A model generated the notes under the pieces. The model saw nothing but the letters and a program-made list of their open reading frames with translations, was not told the DNA's origin and did no database searches. From Modestobacter sp. VKM Ac-2982 (GTDB lineage Bacteria; Actinomycetota; Actinomycetes; Mycobacteriales; Geodermatophilaceae), in assembly GCF_026967935.1 (NCBI RefSeq), contig NZ_JAPVBL010000003.1, positions 310,001-374,000 of the forward strand: DNA of 64,000 nt. Direction: 5' to 3'. Positions within the stretch are counted from its first letter, which is position 1, and every line of letters starts with the position of its first letter. A program made the translations under genes and the position numbers. Shown here in pieces: positions 8,640-17,334 of this stretch.

Positions 8640-9308
8640 ATGAGCACCGCCCCCTCCGCCGACCGCGAGGTCGTCTCGCCCGACACCTGCACGCACCTCA
8701 CCGGGCGCGACCACGTCGCCTCGCTGAGCACCGCATTGCGCGGCCTCGACGAGCAGATCGAGACGCTGGACCGCTGGGGCCGGCTGCTCGCCGACGTGCT
8801 GACCGGGCCGGCCCGGGGCCGGCTGCTGGCCGCCGGGAACGGCGGCAGCGCGGCGCAGGCACAGCACCTCACCGCCGAGCTGGTCGGCCGCTACCGCGCC
8901 GACCGCCCGCCGTTCTCCGCGATCTGCCTGACCGCCGAGACCTCGTCGCTGACGGCGATCGCCAACGACTACCCGGCCGACGAGCTGTTCGCCCGGCAGG
9001 TCGAGGCCCACGGCCGGGACGGCGACGTGCTGGTGCTGCTGTCGACCAGCGGCCGCAGCCCCAACGCGGTCGCCGCGGCCCGCCGCGCCCGCGAGTGCGG
9101 GATCACCGTGCTGGCGATGACCGGGCCCGCGCCCAACCCGCTGGCCGCCGTCGCCGACGAGACGGTCGCCATCGACTCGCCGTGGACCGCGACGGTGCAG
9201 GAGTGCCACCTGGTCGCGCTGCACCTGCTGTGCGCCGCCTTCGACGCCGCCGTGCTCGCCGACTCACCCCGGATCTCCACCCGCAACCACGTCGAGGTGG
9301 TCTCGTGA
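8640..9308 (+). CDS. gmhA: D-sedoheptulose-7-phosphate isomerase
   Basis: 222 residues from ATG 8640, which has GGAAGGA six bases upstream; ATG 8613, overlapping the previous stop, would add nine residues. A single SIS domain with the near-complete GmhA signature: AAGNGGSAAQAQHLTAELVG then RYRADRPPF, LTAIANDYPADELFARQVEA, and GDVLVLLSTSGRSPN followed by QECHLVALHLLC. His and Glu residues of the GmhA zinc site are present (QAQH, TAELVGRY, QECH). It converts sedoheptulose 7-phosphate from the pentose phosphate pathway to D-glycero-D-manno-heptose 7-phosphate, the first step of activated-heptose synthesis, in the cytoplasm. The following hldE overlaps by GTGA. Confidence 0.93.
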   Translation: MSTAPSADREVVSPDTCTHLTGRDHVASLSTALRGLDEQIETLDRWGRLLADVLTGPARGRLLAAGNGGSAAQAQHLTAELVGRYRADRPPFSAICLTAETSSLTAIANDYPADELFARQVEAHGRDGDVLVLLSTSGRSPNAVAAARRARECGITVLAMTGPAPNPLAAVADETVAIDSPWTATVQECHLVALHLLCAAFDAAVLADSPRISTRNHVEVVS

Positions 9309-10705
9309 CCCGCGCGCCCTCCCGGCCGATCGTCGTGGTCGGTGACGCCCTGCTGGACGTCGACCTGGTCGGGACGGCGACCCGGCTGACCCCCGACGCC
9401 CCGGTGCCGGTGGTCGAGGACGTCGAGACCCGCGAACGCCCGGGCGGGGCCGCGCTGGCCGCCGTGCTCGCCGCGCGGTCCGCCGGTGGCCGGGAGGTCG
9501 TGCTGGTCACCCCGCTCGCCGACGACGAGGGCGCCGCCCGGCTGCGGGCCCTGCTCGACGGCCGGGTCCGGCTGATCGAGATCCCGGCCAGCAGCGCCAC
9601 CCCGGTCAAGCAGCGGATCCGGGTCGGTGACCACTCCGTCGCCCGGCTGGACAGCGGGGGAGCGGTCGCCACCTTCGGCGCGCTGCCCGCCGCCGCCGCG
9701 ACGGCGATCGGGGACGCCGCCGCCGTGCTGGTCGCCGACTACGGCCGCGGCACGACGTCGGCCCCCGACGTGCGGGCCGCGCTCTCCGCCGCCTCGGGCC
9801 CGGTGGTCTGGGACCCGCACCCGCGCGGCGCGGAGCCGGTGCCCTCGGCCCGGCTGGTCACCCCCAACGGTGCCGAGGCGACCCGGGCGGCCGGACTCGA
9901 CGTGACCGGCGAGGGGCTCGCCGCGGTCGGCGCCCGGGCCCAGGCGCTCATCGCGCACTGGGGGGTCGGCGCCGTCGCGATCACCCTCGGTGCCCGCGGC
10001 GCACTGCTCTCCTACGGCGAGGGCGCGCCGATGGTCGTCCCCGCCACCCCGGTCACCGGCGGGGACCCGTGCGGCGCCGGCGACGCCTTCGCCGCCGCGG
10101 TGACCGTGGCGCTGGCCGGTGGCGCGGTCACCGGTGAGGCGGTCACCGCGGCGGTCGCCGCGGCCGGGACGTTCGTCGCCCGCGGCGGGGCCACCGCCTG
10201 GGACGCCGAGCCGGCCGTCGCGGACCCCGTCCCCGACACCGACGAGCCCGGCCCGGCGCCCCGGCTGGCGGCCGTGCTGGACCGGGTGCGCGCGGCCGGC
10301 GGCACCGTCGTGGCCACCGGGGGCTGCTTCGACCTGCTGCACGCCGGGCACGTCGCCACGCTGCAGGCCGCCCGCGGGCTCGGCGACTGCCTGGTGGTCT
10401 GCATCAACTCCGACGACTCGGTGCGCCGGCTCAAGGGCCCGACCCGCCCGCTGGTCACCGCGGCCGACCGGGCGCGGGTGCTGGAGGCGCTGGAGTTCGT
10501 GGACGCCGTCGTCGTCTTCGACGAGGAGACCCCGGCGCAGGTGCTCGAGCAGGTGCGCCCGGACGTCTGGGCCAAGGGCGGCGACTACGCCGGCGCGGAC
10601 CTCCCGGAGGCCGCGGTGCTGCAGACGTGGGGCGGGCAGGCCGTCGTCCTGCCCTACCTGGACGGCCACTCGACCACCGCCCTGGTCGAGCGCTCCCGGG
10701 TATGA
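9305..10705 (+). CDS. hldE: Bifunctional heptose 7-phosphate kinase / heptose 1-phosphate nucleotidyltransferase
   Basis: 466 residues from GTG 9305. Residues ~8-300 form a PfkB/ribokinase domain: VVVGDALLDVDLVG, RPGGAALAAVLAA, substrate strand VKQRIRV, TPNGAEATRAAG and the catalytic GGDPCGAGDAFAAA with base Asp260. Residues ~325-466 are a nucleotidyltransferase: GGCFDLLHAGHVATL (HAGH, His346/His349), CINSDDSVRRLKGPTRP, RARVLEALEFVDAVVVFDE and KGGDYAGADLPEA. This is the same domain order and length as E. coli HldE. It phosphorylates D-glycero-D-manno-heptose 7-phosphate at C1 and, after GmhB removes the 7-phosphate, adds AMP (or another NMP). The nucleotide is not decided by the sequence. Confidence 0.93.
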   Translation: MTRAPSRPIVVVGDALLDVDLVGTATRLTPDAPVPVVEDVETRERPGGAALAAVLAARSAGGREVVLVTPLADDEGAARLRALLDGRVRLIEIPASSATPVKQRIRVGDHSVARLDSGGAVATFGALPAAAATAIGDAAAVLVADYGRGTTSAPDVRAALSAASGPVVWDPHPRGAEPVPSARLVTPNGAEATRAAGLDVTGEGLAAVGARAQALIAHWGVGAVAITLGARGALLSYGEGAPMVVPATPVTGGDPCGAGDAFAAAVTVALAGGAVTGEAVTAAVAAAGTFVARGGATAWDAEPAVADPVPDTDEPGPAPRLAAVLDRVRAAGGTVVATGGCFDLLHAGHVATLQAARGLGDCLVVCINSDDSVRRLKGPTRPLVTAADRARVLEALEFVDAVVVFDEETPAQVLEQVRPDVWAKGGDYAGADLPEAAVLQTWGGQAVVLPYLDGHSTTALVERSRV

Positions 10706-11661
10706 ACTCACCCTCGAGGGGCCATAATCGCGATTTTGGCCCTTCTGCGGTGGTGCTGCGGCCGCTGGGGCTGGGGGACCTGCTCACCGGGGTGCCGGCG
10801 ATCCGGGGCATCCGGGCCGCGGTGCCCGACCACCGGCTGGTGCTGGCCACCACCCGGGCGCTGAAGCCGCTGGCCGCGCTGATCGACGCCGTCGACGAGG
10901 TGCTGCCGGCCGTCGAGCTGGAGCCGCTGGACTGGGCCGGCCCGCCGCCGGAGCTCGCCGTCGACCTGCACGGCAAGGGCCCGGCCTCGCACGTCGTCGT
11001 GGCCGGGCTGCGCCCGCAGCGGCTGCTGACCTTCGACAGCCCCGGCTACCCGGGGCCGACCTGGCACGCCGACGAGCACGAGGTGCGCCGCTGGTGCCGG
11101 CTGGTCTCCGAGGGCCTGGGCGTCGACTGCGACCCGGACGCCCTGGACCTCGCCGTCCCGGACGTCGAGCCGCCGGTGCGCGACGTCGCGGTCGTGCACC
11201 CAGGAGCGGCGTTCCCGGGCCGGCGTTGGCCGGCAGAACGGTTCGCCGCCGTGGCCCGGCACCTGGTCGCGGCTGGGCTGCAGGTCGCGATCACCGGCGG
11301 CCCGGCCGAGCGGGAACTGGCCCTCGCCGTGGCCGCGCAGGCCGGGCTGGGCCCGGAGTCCGTGTTGGCCGGCCGGACGACGTCCCTGGAGCTGGCCGCC
11401 GTGGTCGCCGCCGCCCGGGTGGTGGTCTGCGGGGACACCGGGGTGGGCCACCTGGCGACCGCCTACCGCCGTCCGTCCGTGGTGCTCTTCGGCCCGGTGT
11501 CACCGGCGCTGTGGGGGCCACCGCCCCGCGCTCAGCACGTCGTCTGCTGGCACGGCGACGGCACCGGCGACCCCTGGGGGACGACGCTGGACCCCGCCCT
11601 CGCCCGGGTCACCGTCGACGAGGTCACTGCAGCCCTCGACGCCCTCCTCGCCCGCACCTGA
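10702..11661 (+). CDS. GT9 heptosyltransferase-like glycosyltransferase (second copy)
   Basis: 319 residues from ATG 10702 (ATGA overlap with hldE), or about 303 from GTG 10750. The first 16 codons mostly lie in a dispersed palindrome (10718-10742) and encode RGHNRDFGPS; the GT9 core only begins at VVLRPLGLGDLLTGVPAIRG, so the internal GTG may be the original start. Further GT9 hallmarks: VDLHGKGP, VAVVHPGAAFPGRRWPAERF, and VVCGDTGVGHLATAYRRPSV followed by VLFGP. It should transfer a second heptose. It is the last gene of the operon, followed at once by a hairpin terminator. Confidence 0.87.
   Translation: MNSPSRGHNRDFGPSAVVLRPLGLGDLLTGVPAIRGIRAAVPDHRLVLATTRALKPLAALIDAVDEVLPAVELEPLDWAGPPPELAVDLHGKGPASHVVVAGLRPQRLLTFDSPGYPGPTWHADEHEVRRWCRLVSEGLGVDCDPDALDLAVPDVEPPVRDVAVVHPGAAFPGRRWPAERFAAVARHLVAAGLQVAITGGPAERELALAVAAQAGLGPESVLAGRTTSLELAAVVAAARVVVCGDTGVGHLATAYRRPSVVLFGPVSPALWGPPPRAQHVVCWHGDGTGDPWGTTLDPALARVTVDEVTAALDALLART
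10718..10742. repeat. Dispersed palindrome, copy 1 (TCGCGA-centred)
   Basis: Near-perfect inverted repeat: left arm GGGGCCATAATCG, right arm CGATTTTGGCCC, with one T/T mismatch. The same element occurs at 48310-48333, 49526-49559 and 63962-63985. This copy sits inside the N-terminal codons of a GT9 gene, just after the hldE stop. Confidence 0.8.
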
Positions 11662-11663
11662 CC

Positions 11664-11685
11664 GGGCCCCTCCTGCAGAGGGCCC
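11664..11685. terminator. Hairpin terminator between heptose operon and VWA gene
   Basis: GGGCCCCTC pairs with GAGGGCCC (one bulged base) around loop CTGCA, three bases after the stop of the last heptose-operon gene and just before the stop of the convergent VWA gene. It could stop transcription from both sides. The right arm is followed by TTCGT rather than a T-run, as is common in high-GC genomes. Confidence 0.65.
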
Positions 11686-11689
11686 TTCG

Positions 11690-13351
11690 TCAGCCGCGGC
11701 GGCGGATGGCGTCGAACAGCACGCCCTGCAGGTCCTCGGGGTCCAGTGCCTGGTAGGCCGCACCGCCGGTCGCCTCGCCGATCTGCTCCAGCGCCTCGAG
11801 GTCGGCGTCGGGGCCGAGCGCGATCCCGATGACCTTGACCGGTCGATCCGGGTCGGCCTCGGCGCGGAGGGTGTCCAGCAGGACGGGCAGGTCGGTGCCC
11901 GCCGCGTCGTCGTCGTCGGTCCCGTCGGTGATCAGCACGACGCTGTTCACCGAGTTCGGGTCGTAGGCCTCCTGGGCGGCACGCACGGCGGCGAGCGTCG
12001 TGTCGTACAGGCCCGTGCCGCCGGGCGCCAGCAGGTTCGGCAGGGTGTCGAACTGCTGGTCGATCAGCTCCCGGTGGGTCTGGCCGCCGACGTCGGTGCC
12101 GAAGGTGCGCAGCGGGGCCAGCTCGACCCAGTCGCGCTCGCCGTCGAGCTGGTAGGCGAAGGCCCAGACCCCGCCGGAGTAGGAGTCCGGCAGCAGGGTG
12201 AGCGCGCTCTTGGTGGCGTCCCGGGCGAGCGTGGCGCGGGTGCCGTCGCCGGCCGGGGCGTTCATGGAGGTGGAGACGTCGATGACGGTGAGCAGCCGGG
12301 ACGGGGTGGCCAGGCTGGACAGCCGGCCGAGCAGGCCCTGCACCGCGGCGGCGTCCAGCTCCAGCGGCTCCGGCGCCTCCTCCTGCACACCGGTGCCGGG
12401 GCCGGCGCCCTCGGGAGCGGTGCCGGCGGCGTCGCGGAAGCCGGCCGCCCGGGCCTGCTCGCCGGCCGAGGCGGCGGTCAGCGCGTCGACCACGGCGTCC
12501 ACAGCCGCGGAGTCCTCCTCGGCGGAGGGCAGCCGCAGCACCGGGTAGTCCAGGGACGGGGAGCCCTCGCGCGGGTAGATCGCGACGAGGGAGTCGGAGC
12601 CGGCGGCGCGGTTGGCGGCCAGCACCTCCTGCTCGCTGACCGGCACCAGCGGTGCATCGGCCCCGTTCTCGGTGCCGGTGGCCAGCGCGTCGGCGACAGT
12701 GGGCACGTCGCCCCGCCCGGCGGCCAGCACGGCCTCGACCACGGCGTTGTCGGCGTCCTCCCCACCGCCGAGCGACTGCCGGACGGCGGCCAGCACGGAC
12801 AGCCCCTCGGCGCTGGCGGCCAGATCGGGCACGGCCAGCGCCCGGCCGGTGGTCAGGGCCTCGCCCCAGCTGGGTGCGTTGCTGGTCCAGCCCAGCTCGT
12901 CGGCGGCGGCCCGGCTGGTGGCGAGCACCAGCGGTGAGGTGGCCAGCGACCCGGCCACCTCGAGGTCGGCGCTGCTGGCGCGGGCGGCCCACAGCGAGGA
13001 GTCGGGCACCCACACCTGGGGGAGTGCGTCGGCGCCGAGGGAGCCCAGGGCGGCCAGGGTCTGCAGCGGCTCGGTGGCCTCGACGTCGGCCACGGCGCAC
13101 GCGTCACCGCTGAGCGGCAGCGGCTCGGCCAGCAGCTCCCGGACCAGCGTGCCGAGCTCCGGGGCCACGGTCACGCGGACCGTCTCGGGCTCGTCGCAAC
13201 CGGCGGCCTCCGCCGTCCCGGCGTCCGGGCCGGTGGCCCACCAGGTGACGCCGGCGATCAGGGCCAGGGCGACCACGACCGCGAGCCCGGTGAGCAGGGC
13301 TGGTCGGCTGGCCGTCCCGGAACGGGCGGGAGTACGGGCGTGCCGCCCCAT
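11690..13351 (-). CDS. Membrane-anchored VWA-domain protein with substrate-binding-like N-terminal region
   Basis: 553 residues from ATG 13351. An N-terminal membrane segment (LLTGLAVVVALALIAGVTWW, residues ~19-38) suggests anchoring or secretion. Residues ~50-335 look like an extracellular solute-binding domain: VPDSSLWAAR, SPLVLATSRAAADELG and YPREGSPSLDYPVLRL match bacterial 'substrate-binding plus VWA' proteins. Residues ~360-550 are a von Willebrand A domain with MIDAS motif DVSTSMNAPAG (DxSxS), TGLYDTTLAA and VVLITDGTDDDD. Such proteins are presumed surface metal-dependent adhesion or chaperone-like factors; the ligand is unknown. It is monocistronic, convergent to the heptose operon. 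Confidence 0.8.
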   Translation of the reverse strand: MGRHARTPARSGTASRPALLTGLAVVVALALIAGVTWWATGPDAGTAEAAGCDEPETVRVTVAPELGTLVRELLAEPLPLSGDACAVADVEATEPLQTLAALGSLGADALPQVWVPDSSLWAARASSADLEVAGSLATSPLVLATSRAAADELGWTSNAPSWGEALTTGRALAVPDLAASAEGLSVLAAVRQSLGGGEDADNAVVEAVLAAGRGDVPTVADALATGTENGADAPLVPVSEQEVLAANRAAGSDSLVAIYPREGSPSLDYPVLRLPSAEEDSAAVDAVVDALTAASAGEQARAAGFRDAAGTAPEGAGPGTGVQEEAPEPLELDAAAVQGLLGRLSSLATPSRLLTVIDVSTSMNAPAGDGTRATLARDATKSALTLLPDSYSGGVWAFAYQLDGERDWVELAPLRTFGTDVGGQTHRELIDQQFDTLPNLLAPGGTGLYDTTLAAVRAAQEAYDPNSVNSVVLITDGTDDDDAAGTDLPVLLDTLRAEADPDRPVKVIGIALGPDADLEALEQIGEATGGAAYQALDPEDLQGVLFDAIRRRG

Positions 13352-13520
13352 CTGGGTTCTCCGTCGTGTCTGGTGCTGTGCAGGTGCCCTGCGGACGCCG
13401 CGGGGCCGACGCGGGCATCGCGTCGTCCCGGACTCTACCCAGTTCCGGCCGACAGACGGTCGGCGTCCGAGCCCTCAGCGTTCGGCCGATCACCCTCCGT
13501 CGCGGCCCCGGCGGGGTCGC

Positions 13521-14510
13521 TCAGCCGGCCTGGGCCGCAGCGTCGCGCTGGGCGGCGAACCAGGCCACCGTGCGCCGGAGCCCCTCCTCAGAGGGCACGC
13601 TGGGGTGCCAGCCGAGCACCTCGGCGGCCAGGGCGGTGTCCGGCCGGCGCACCTTGGGGTCGTCGACGGGGAGGTCGATGAAACCGACCTCGGACTCCGA
13701 CCCGGTGAGCCGGACGATCCAGCGGGCCAGCTCCAGCATCGACAGCTCGTCGGGGTTGCCGATGTTCATCGGGCCGGTCGCGGAGCTGAAGGCCAGCGCC
13801 AGGATGCCGCGCACCGTGTCGTCCACGTAGCAGATGGACCGGGTCTGGGAGCCGTCACCGGCCACGGTCAGCGGCCGCCCGGAGAGCGCCTGGCCGACGA
13901 ACGCGGGGATGGCCCGGCCGTCGTCGGCGCGCATCCGGGGGCCGTAGGTGTTGAAGATCCGCACGATCGCGGTGTCGATGCCCTGCGAGGTGCGGTAGGC
14001 GGTGGTGAGCGCCTCGCTGAACCGCTTCGCCTCGTCGTAGACCCCGCGCGGGCCCACCGGGTTGACGTTGCCCCAGTAGTCCTCGCGCTGGGGGTGCTGG
14101 AGCGGGTCGCCGTAGACCTCCGACGTGGAGGCCAGCAGGTACCGGGCGCCCTTCTCCTTGGCGAGGCCCAGCGTGTGCAGCGTGCCCAGGCTGCCGACCT
14201 TGAGGGTCTCGATCGGCATCTTCAGGTAGTCCAGCGGGCTGGCCGGGGAGGCGAAGTGCAGCACCAGGTCGACCGGCCCCGGCACGTGCACGTAGTCGGT
14301 GACGTCGCAGCGGACCAGCCGGAAGCCGGGGTGCTCCATCAGGTGCAGCACGTTCTGCGGGGAGCCGGTCAGGAAGTTGTCCAGGCAGACCACCTCGACG
14401 CCCCGGTCGAGCAGCTGCTCGCACAGGTGCGAGCCCAGGAAACCGGCACCGCCGGTCACCACCGCCCGGCGGATGTCCCGCGTGCTCCGCACCGCTCCCT
14501 GCACCGCCAT
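13521..14510 (-). CDS. UDP-glucuronate decarboxylase-like NAD-dependent epimerase/dehydratase
   Basis: 329 residues from ATG 14510, preceded by AGGAG at good spacing (an upstream ATG at 14537 lacks one). The extended SDR fold shows [18 protein letters not shown] (NAD loop), [35 protein letters not shown] with [16 protein letters not shown] (catalytic Tyr-x3-Lys) and IFNTYGPRM. The SEVYGDP..HPQ.E.YWGNVNP.GPR..YDE.KR pattern is typical of bacterial UXS enzymes, which convert UDP-glucuronate to UDP-xylose. A dTDP- or GDP-sugar dehydratase role cannot be ruled out. It may supply a pentose to the glycan built by the nearby heptose operon, though it is a separate unit on the other strand. Confidence 0.83.
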   Translation of the reverse strand: MAVQGAVRSTRDIRRAVVTGGAGFLGSHLCEQLLDRGVEVVCLDNFLTGSPQNVLHLMEHPGFRLVRCDVTDYVHVPGPVDLVLHFASPASPLDYLKMPIETLKVGSLGTLHTLGLAKEKGARYLLASTSEVYGDPLQHPQREDYWGNVNPVGPRGVYDEAKRFSEALTTAYRTSQGIDTAIVRIFNTYGPRMRADDGRAIPAFVGQALSGRPLTVAGDGSQTRSICYVDDTVRGILALAFSSATGPMNIGNPDELSMLELARWIVRLTGSESEVGFIDLPVDDPKVRRPDTALAAEVLGWHPSVPSEEGLRRTVAWFAAQRDAAAQAG

Positions 14511-14620
14511 CTGCCGCTCCTGTTCTGCCGAGCCCACGCCGTGCCCGGCGGGTCTGCGCGGCCCTACCCGGAGATCAACTCGACGACACTTCGCCGTCGA
14601 AGCGTCTTGGTGCCGAACGG

Positions 14621-14667
14621 CCGACGGGCCGCCGGCCTCCCGTGGGGGGAGACCGACGGCCCGTCGG
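14621..14667 (-). terminator. Terminator of the liv operon
   Basis: CCGACGGGCCG (14621-14631) and CGGCCCGTCGG (14657-14667) form a perfect 11-bp stem 31 bases beyond the stop of the binding-protein gene, the last gene of the minus-strand liv operon. Confidence 0.65.
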
Positions 14668-14697
14668 TGGGACCCGTCCGCTGGACGGGGTCCTGGA

Positions 14698-16062
14698 TCA
14701 GTCCATCACCGACTCCTCGTTCGGGATGCCGTTCTCCGGGACCTCGGCCGGCTCACCCTCGTAGGGCTCGATCTCCGCGCCGCCGATGTCGGTCAGCTGC
14801 ACCGGCTCGACCTCCTCGGTGGTGTCGCCGGTGACCCGGCTGATCGACATGCCGGCGGTGCCCATGTGGCTGTCCTCGGAGTAGCGGAACGGTGCGAGCA
14901 CCGGGCCCTCCCAGTCGCCACCGGCGATCTCGATGGCCTCGACCAGACCGTCGCGCGTCGGGTTCTGGCCGGCCGCCTGCAGGGCCTGCACCGTGGTGTA
15001 GGCCTGCGCCATGCCGTAGATCCGGTAGTTGGTCAGCTCACCCTCGCCGCCGCACTCGTCCCAGATGCGCTGGAACTCCTGCACCCACGGGTTGTCCGGC
15101 TCGTCGACCGTCGGCAGGTAGTCGGTGGTCAGCGCGCCGTCGAGCAGGCTGGCGTCGCTCACCTGGCCCTGCGAGAAGTTGTTCAGCAGGCTGCCGACCA
15201 GCGTCGGGTCCGACCCCACGTTGGAGTAGAACCACTGCGGGTCGTAGCCCAGCTGCAGGGCGGTGAGCTGGGACAGCGCGGTGTAGCTGGGCACGTTGAA
15301 GCCGACGACGAAGTCGGCCCCGGCGGCCTGCAGGGCGGCGATCTGCGGCCCGACGTTGGTGTTGCCCGGCGTGTAGCGCTCGGCGGCCACGATCTGGTCG
15401 TCGATGTACTCCCGGATGCCGGCCTCGCCGTCCTCGCCGAAGTCGTCGTCCTGGAGGAAGAGCCCGACCTTCGCGTCCGGGAAGTTCTCGGCGATGTACT
15501 GGCCGATGATCTTCCCCTCGCTCTCGTAGTCGGTCTGCCAGCCGAACGTGTACGGGTTGGTCTCCGGGTCCTCTCCCCACAGCAGCGAACCGGAGGAGAC
15601 GAACAGGTCGGGCACGCCCTCGCTGTTCAGGAAGTCCAGGACGGCGCTGTGCGTCGGGGTGCCGAGACCGCCGACGATGGCGAAGACCTCGTCCTCGAGG
15701 ACCAGCTGGTTGACCACCTGGCTGGTGTTCGTCGGGTTGTAGGCGTCGTCCCGGTAGATGTACTCGATCGTCCGGCCGTTCACCCCGCCCTGCTGGTTGA
15801 GGCACTCGAAGTACGCCTGCGCGCCGGTCGGGATCTCGCTGTAGCCGGGCGCGGCCACCCCGGTGAGGGGGAAGTGGGCGCCGAGCTTGATCGAGTCCTC
15901 GGTGATGCCGATGTCGGAGGCCTCGTTGGCGCTGGCGTCGCCACCGCCACCGCCACCGCCGCCGTCCCCGCCGCCGTCATCGCTCCCACCGCAGGCGGCG
16001 AGGGTCGAGGCGGCGGTGGCTGCGGCGATGACGGTCATGAGACGTCGAGAGGATCTGGACAA
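14698..16062 (-). CDS. ABC transporter substrate-binding lipoprotein, branched-chain amino acid (LivJ/K) type
   Basis: 454 residues. Signal peptide with lipobox LAACGGS (Cys ~24) then a Gly/Asp-rich spacer, so it is a lipoprotein on the outer face of the membrane. The mature part is a type I periplasmic-binding fold: [40 protein letters not shown] and [20 protein letters not shown], then SVMD at the end. This ABC_sub family binds branched-chain amino acids, urea, amides or aromatic acids. It is last in the liv operon, 90 bp after the permease gene, and is followed by a strong hairpin. The ligand is not determined. Confidence 0.9.
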   Translation of the reverse strand: MSRSSRRLMTVIAAATAASTLAACGGSDDGGGDGGGGGGGGDASANEASDIGITEDSIKLGAHFPLTGVAAPGYSEIPTGAQAYFECLNQQGGVNGRTIEYIYRDDAYNPTNTSQVVNQLVLEDEVFAIVGGLGTPTHSAVLDFLNSEGVPDLFVSSGSLLWGEDPETNPYTFGWQTDYESEGKIIGQYIAENFPDAKVGLFLQDDDFGEDGEAGIREYIDDQIVAAERYTPGNTNVGPQIAALQAAGADFVVGFNVPSYTALSQLTALQLGYDPQWFYSNVGSDPTLVGSLLNNFSQGQVSDASLLDGALTTDYLPTVDEPDNPWVQEFQRIWDECGGEGELTNYRIYGMAQAYTTVQALQAAGQNPTRDGLVEAIEIAGGDWEGPVLAPFRYSEDSHMGTAGMSISRVTGDTTEEVEPVQLTDIGGAEIEPYEGEPAEVPENGIPNEESVMD

Positions 16063-16152
16063 CGGTTCTCCTCTGGTGCTGCCCGGGCTTCGTTGCCCGG
16101 GGGTGTGTGGGGGGTCGCGGGGGCCGGGATCGGCGGTCAGGTCGGGTCGTCC

Positions 16153-17334
16153 TCACCCCCTGCTCGGCTGGGCGGCCGACCGCTTCGCCTGGCGGGTGAG
16201 CCAGCGCATGCGGAGGGTGCCGACGAAGCCGGCGGGGGCGAAGATCATCGCGACGATGAGCACCACGCCGTAGACGAAGGGGGCCAGCTGGGCGGCCTCG
16301 GTGTTGTCCAGGCCCCACCCGGCACCCAGGTCGGTGACGAACGGCGGCAGGAAGACCAGCAGCGCCGAGCCGAGCAGGGCGCCGAGCAGGCTGCCGAGCC
16401 CGCCGATCACGATCGCCGTGAGCAGGGCCAGGGAGAGGACCAGCGTGAAGCCGCTGGGGGCGGCCAGCCGGACGACGAGGGCCAGCACGCCGCCGGCCAG
16501 CCCGGCGGCCGCTGCGCTCACCACGAAGGCGAGCACCCGCCACGCGCCGAGGTTGATGCCGGCGAGCTCGGCGGCGACCTCCTGGTCACGCACCGCGCGC
16601 CAGGTGCGGCCGATCCGGCTGCGGATCAGGTTGGCCAGCAGGAAGTAGGTGATCAGCAGGCAGATGGCGCCGAGGTAGGCCAGCCACTTGGTGTTGGTCG
16701 CGGAGTTGCCCGAGACGGCGCTGATGAAGGACCCGAAGGCCTCCGGGGCCCGGGGGGCTCGCACCCGCATGCCCTGCTCGCCGCCGAGGACGTCGTGGAA
16801 GTAGATCGCCAGGCCGGGCAGGCCGACGGCCAGGGCGAGCGTGGCGCCGGCCAGGTACGGGCCGTGCAGCCGGGCGGCCGCCACCCCGACCAGGGCACCG
16901 ACGGCGGTGGCCGTCACGATCGCGGCCAGCAGGATCAGCGGCAGCGGCAGCGGCTCGTCGGCGGAGAGGAACAGTGCGGTGGTGTACGCGCCCACCGCCA
17001 TCAGGGCGCCGTGCCCCAGCGAGATCTGGCCGTTCATCCCGGTCAGCACGGTCAGCCCGCCGGCCGCGATGGCGTAGTAGGTCAGCGTTGCCAGCTGGGA
17101 GTTGGTGAACGGGTCGGTGATCTCCAGCAGCACCACCGCGCCCACGGCCGCGAGCAGCAGCACCAGCAGGTGCCGCAGCAGCGTCGACTGGGGGAGCAGG
17201 CTGCGCCGCCGGGTGGCGGTGGGCTGGTCGGCGCCGGCGGTCGCCTCGGTGGGGGCCTCCTCCGCGGCCTTGCCGCCGGCCCGGGTGCCCTCGGCGGTCG
17301 TGTTCGTGGGGCTCTGCAGGTCGCTCATCGTCAT
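16153..17334 (-). CDS. livM: ABC permease, branched-chain amino acid type (LivM)
   Basis: 393 residues from ATG 17334, overlapping the livH stop by ATGA. After a ~50-residue hydrophilic N-terminal extension (rich in Thr, Ala, Glu) come about nine to ten hydrophobic helices, including LLHLLVLLLAAVGAVVLLEI and the LivM family stretch NGQISLGHGALMAVGAYTTA. The EAA-like loop RDQEVAAELAGINLGAWRVL contacts the ATPase. It forms the channel with LivH in the cytoplasmic membrane. The extended N-terminus is longer than in E. coli LivM core proteins. Confidence 0.9.
   Translation of the reverse strand: MTMSDLQSPTNTTAEGTRAGGKAAEEAPTEATAGADQPTATRRRSLLPQSTLLRHLLVLLLAAVGAVVLLEITDPFTNSQLATLTYYAIAAGGLTVLTGMNGQISLGHGALMAVGAYTTALFLSADEPLPLPLILLAAIVTATAVGALVGVAAARLHGPYLAGATLALAVGLPGLAIYFHDVLGGEQGMRVRAPRAPEAFGSFISAVSGNSATNTKWLAYLGAICLLITYFLLANLIRSRIGRTWRAVRDQEVAAELAGINLGAWRVLAFVVSAAAAGLAGGVLALVVRLAAPSGFTLVLSLALLTAIVIGGLGSLLGALLGSALLVFLPPFVTDLGAGWGLDNTEAAQLAPFVYGVVLIVAMIFAPAGFVGTLRMRWLTRQAKRSAAQPSRG

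Noticed and set aside
3952-14510. Secondary-metabolite (aminoglycoside or septacidin-like) gene cluster
   Set aside because: There are heptose and sugar genes, but no PKS, NRPS, aminotransferase, purine-modifying or resistance genes, so a surface glycan is more likely.
13521-14510. HldD (ADP-heptose epimerase)
   Set aside because: The SEVYGDP..HPQ..YWGNVNP motif is that of UDP-glucuronate decarboxylases, not HldD.
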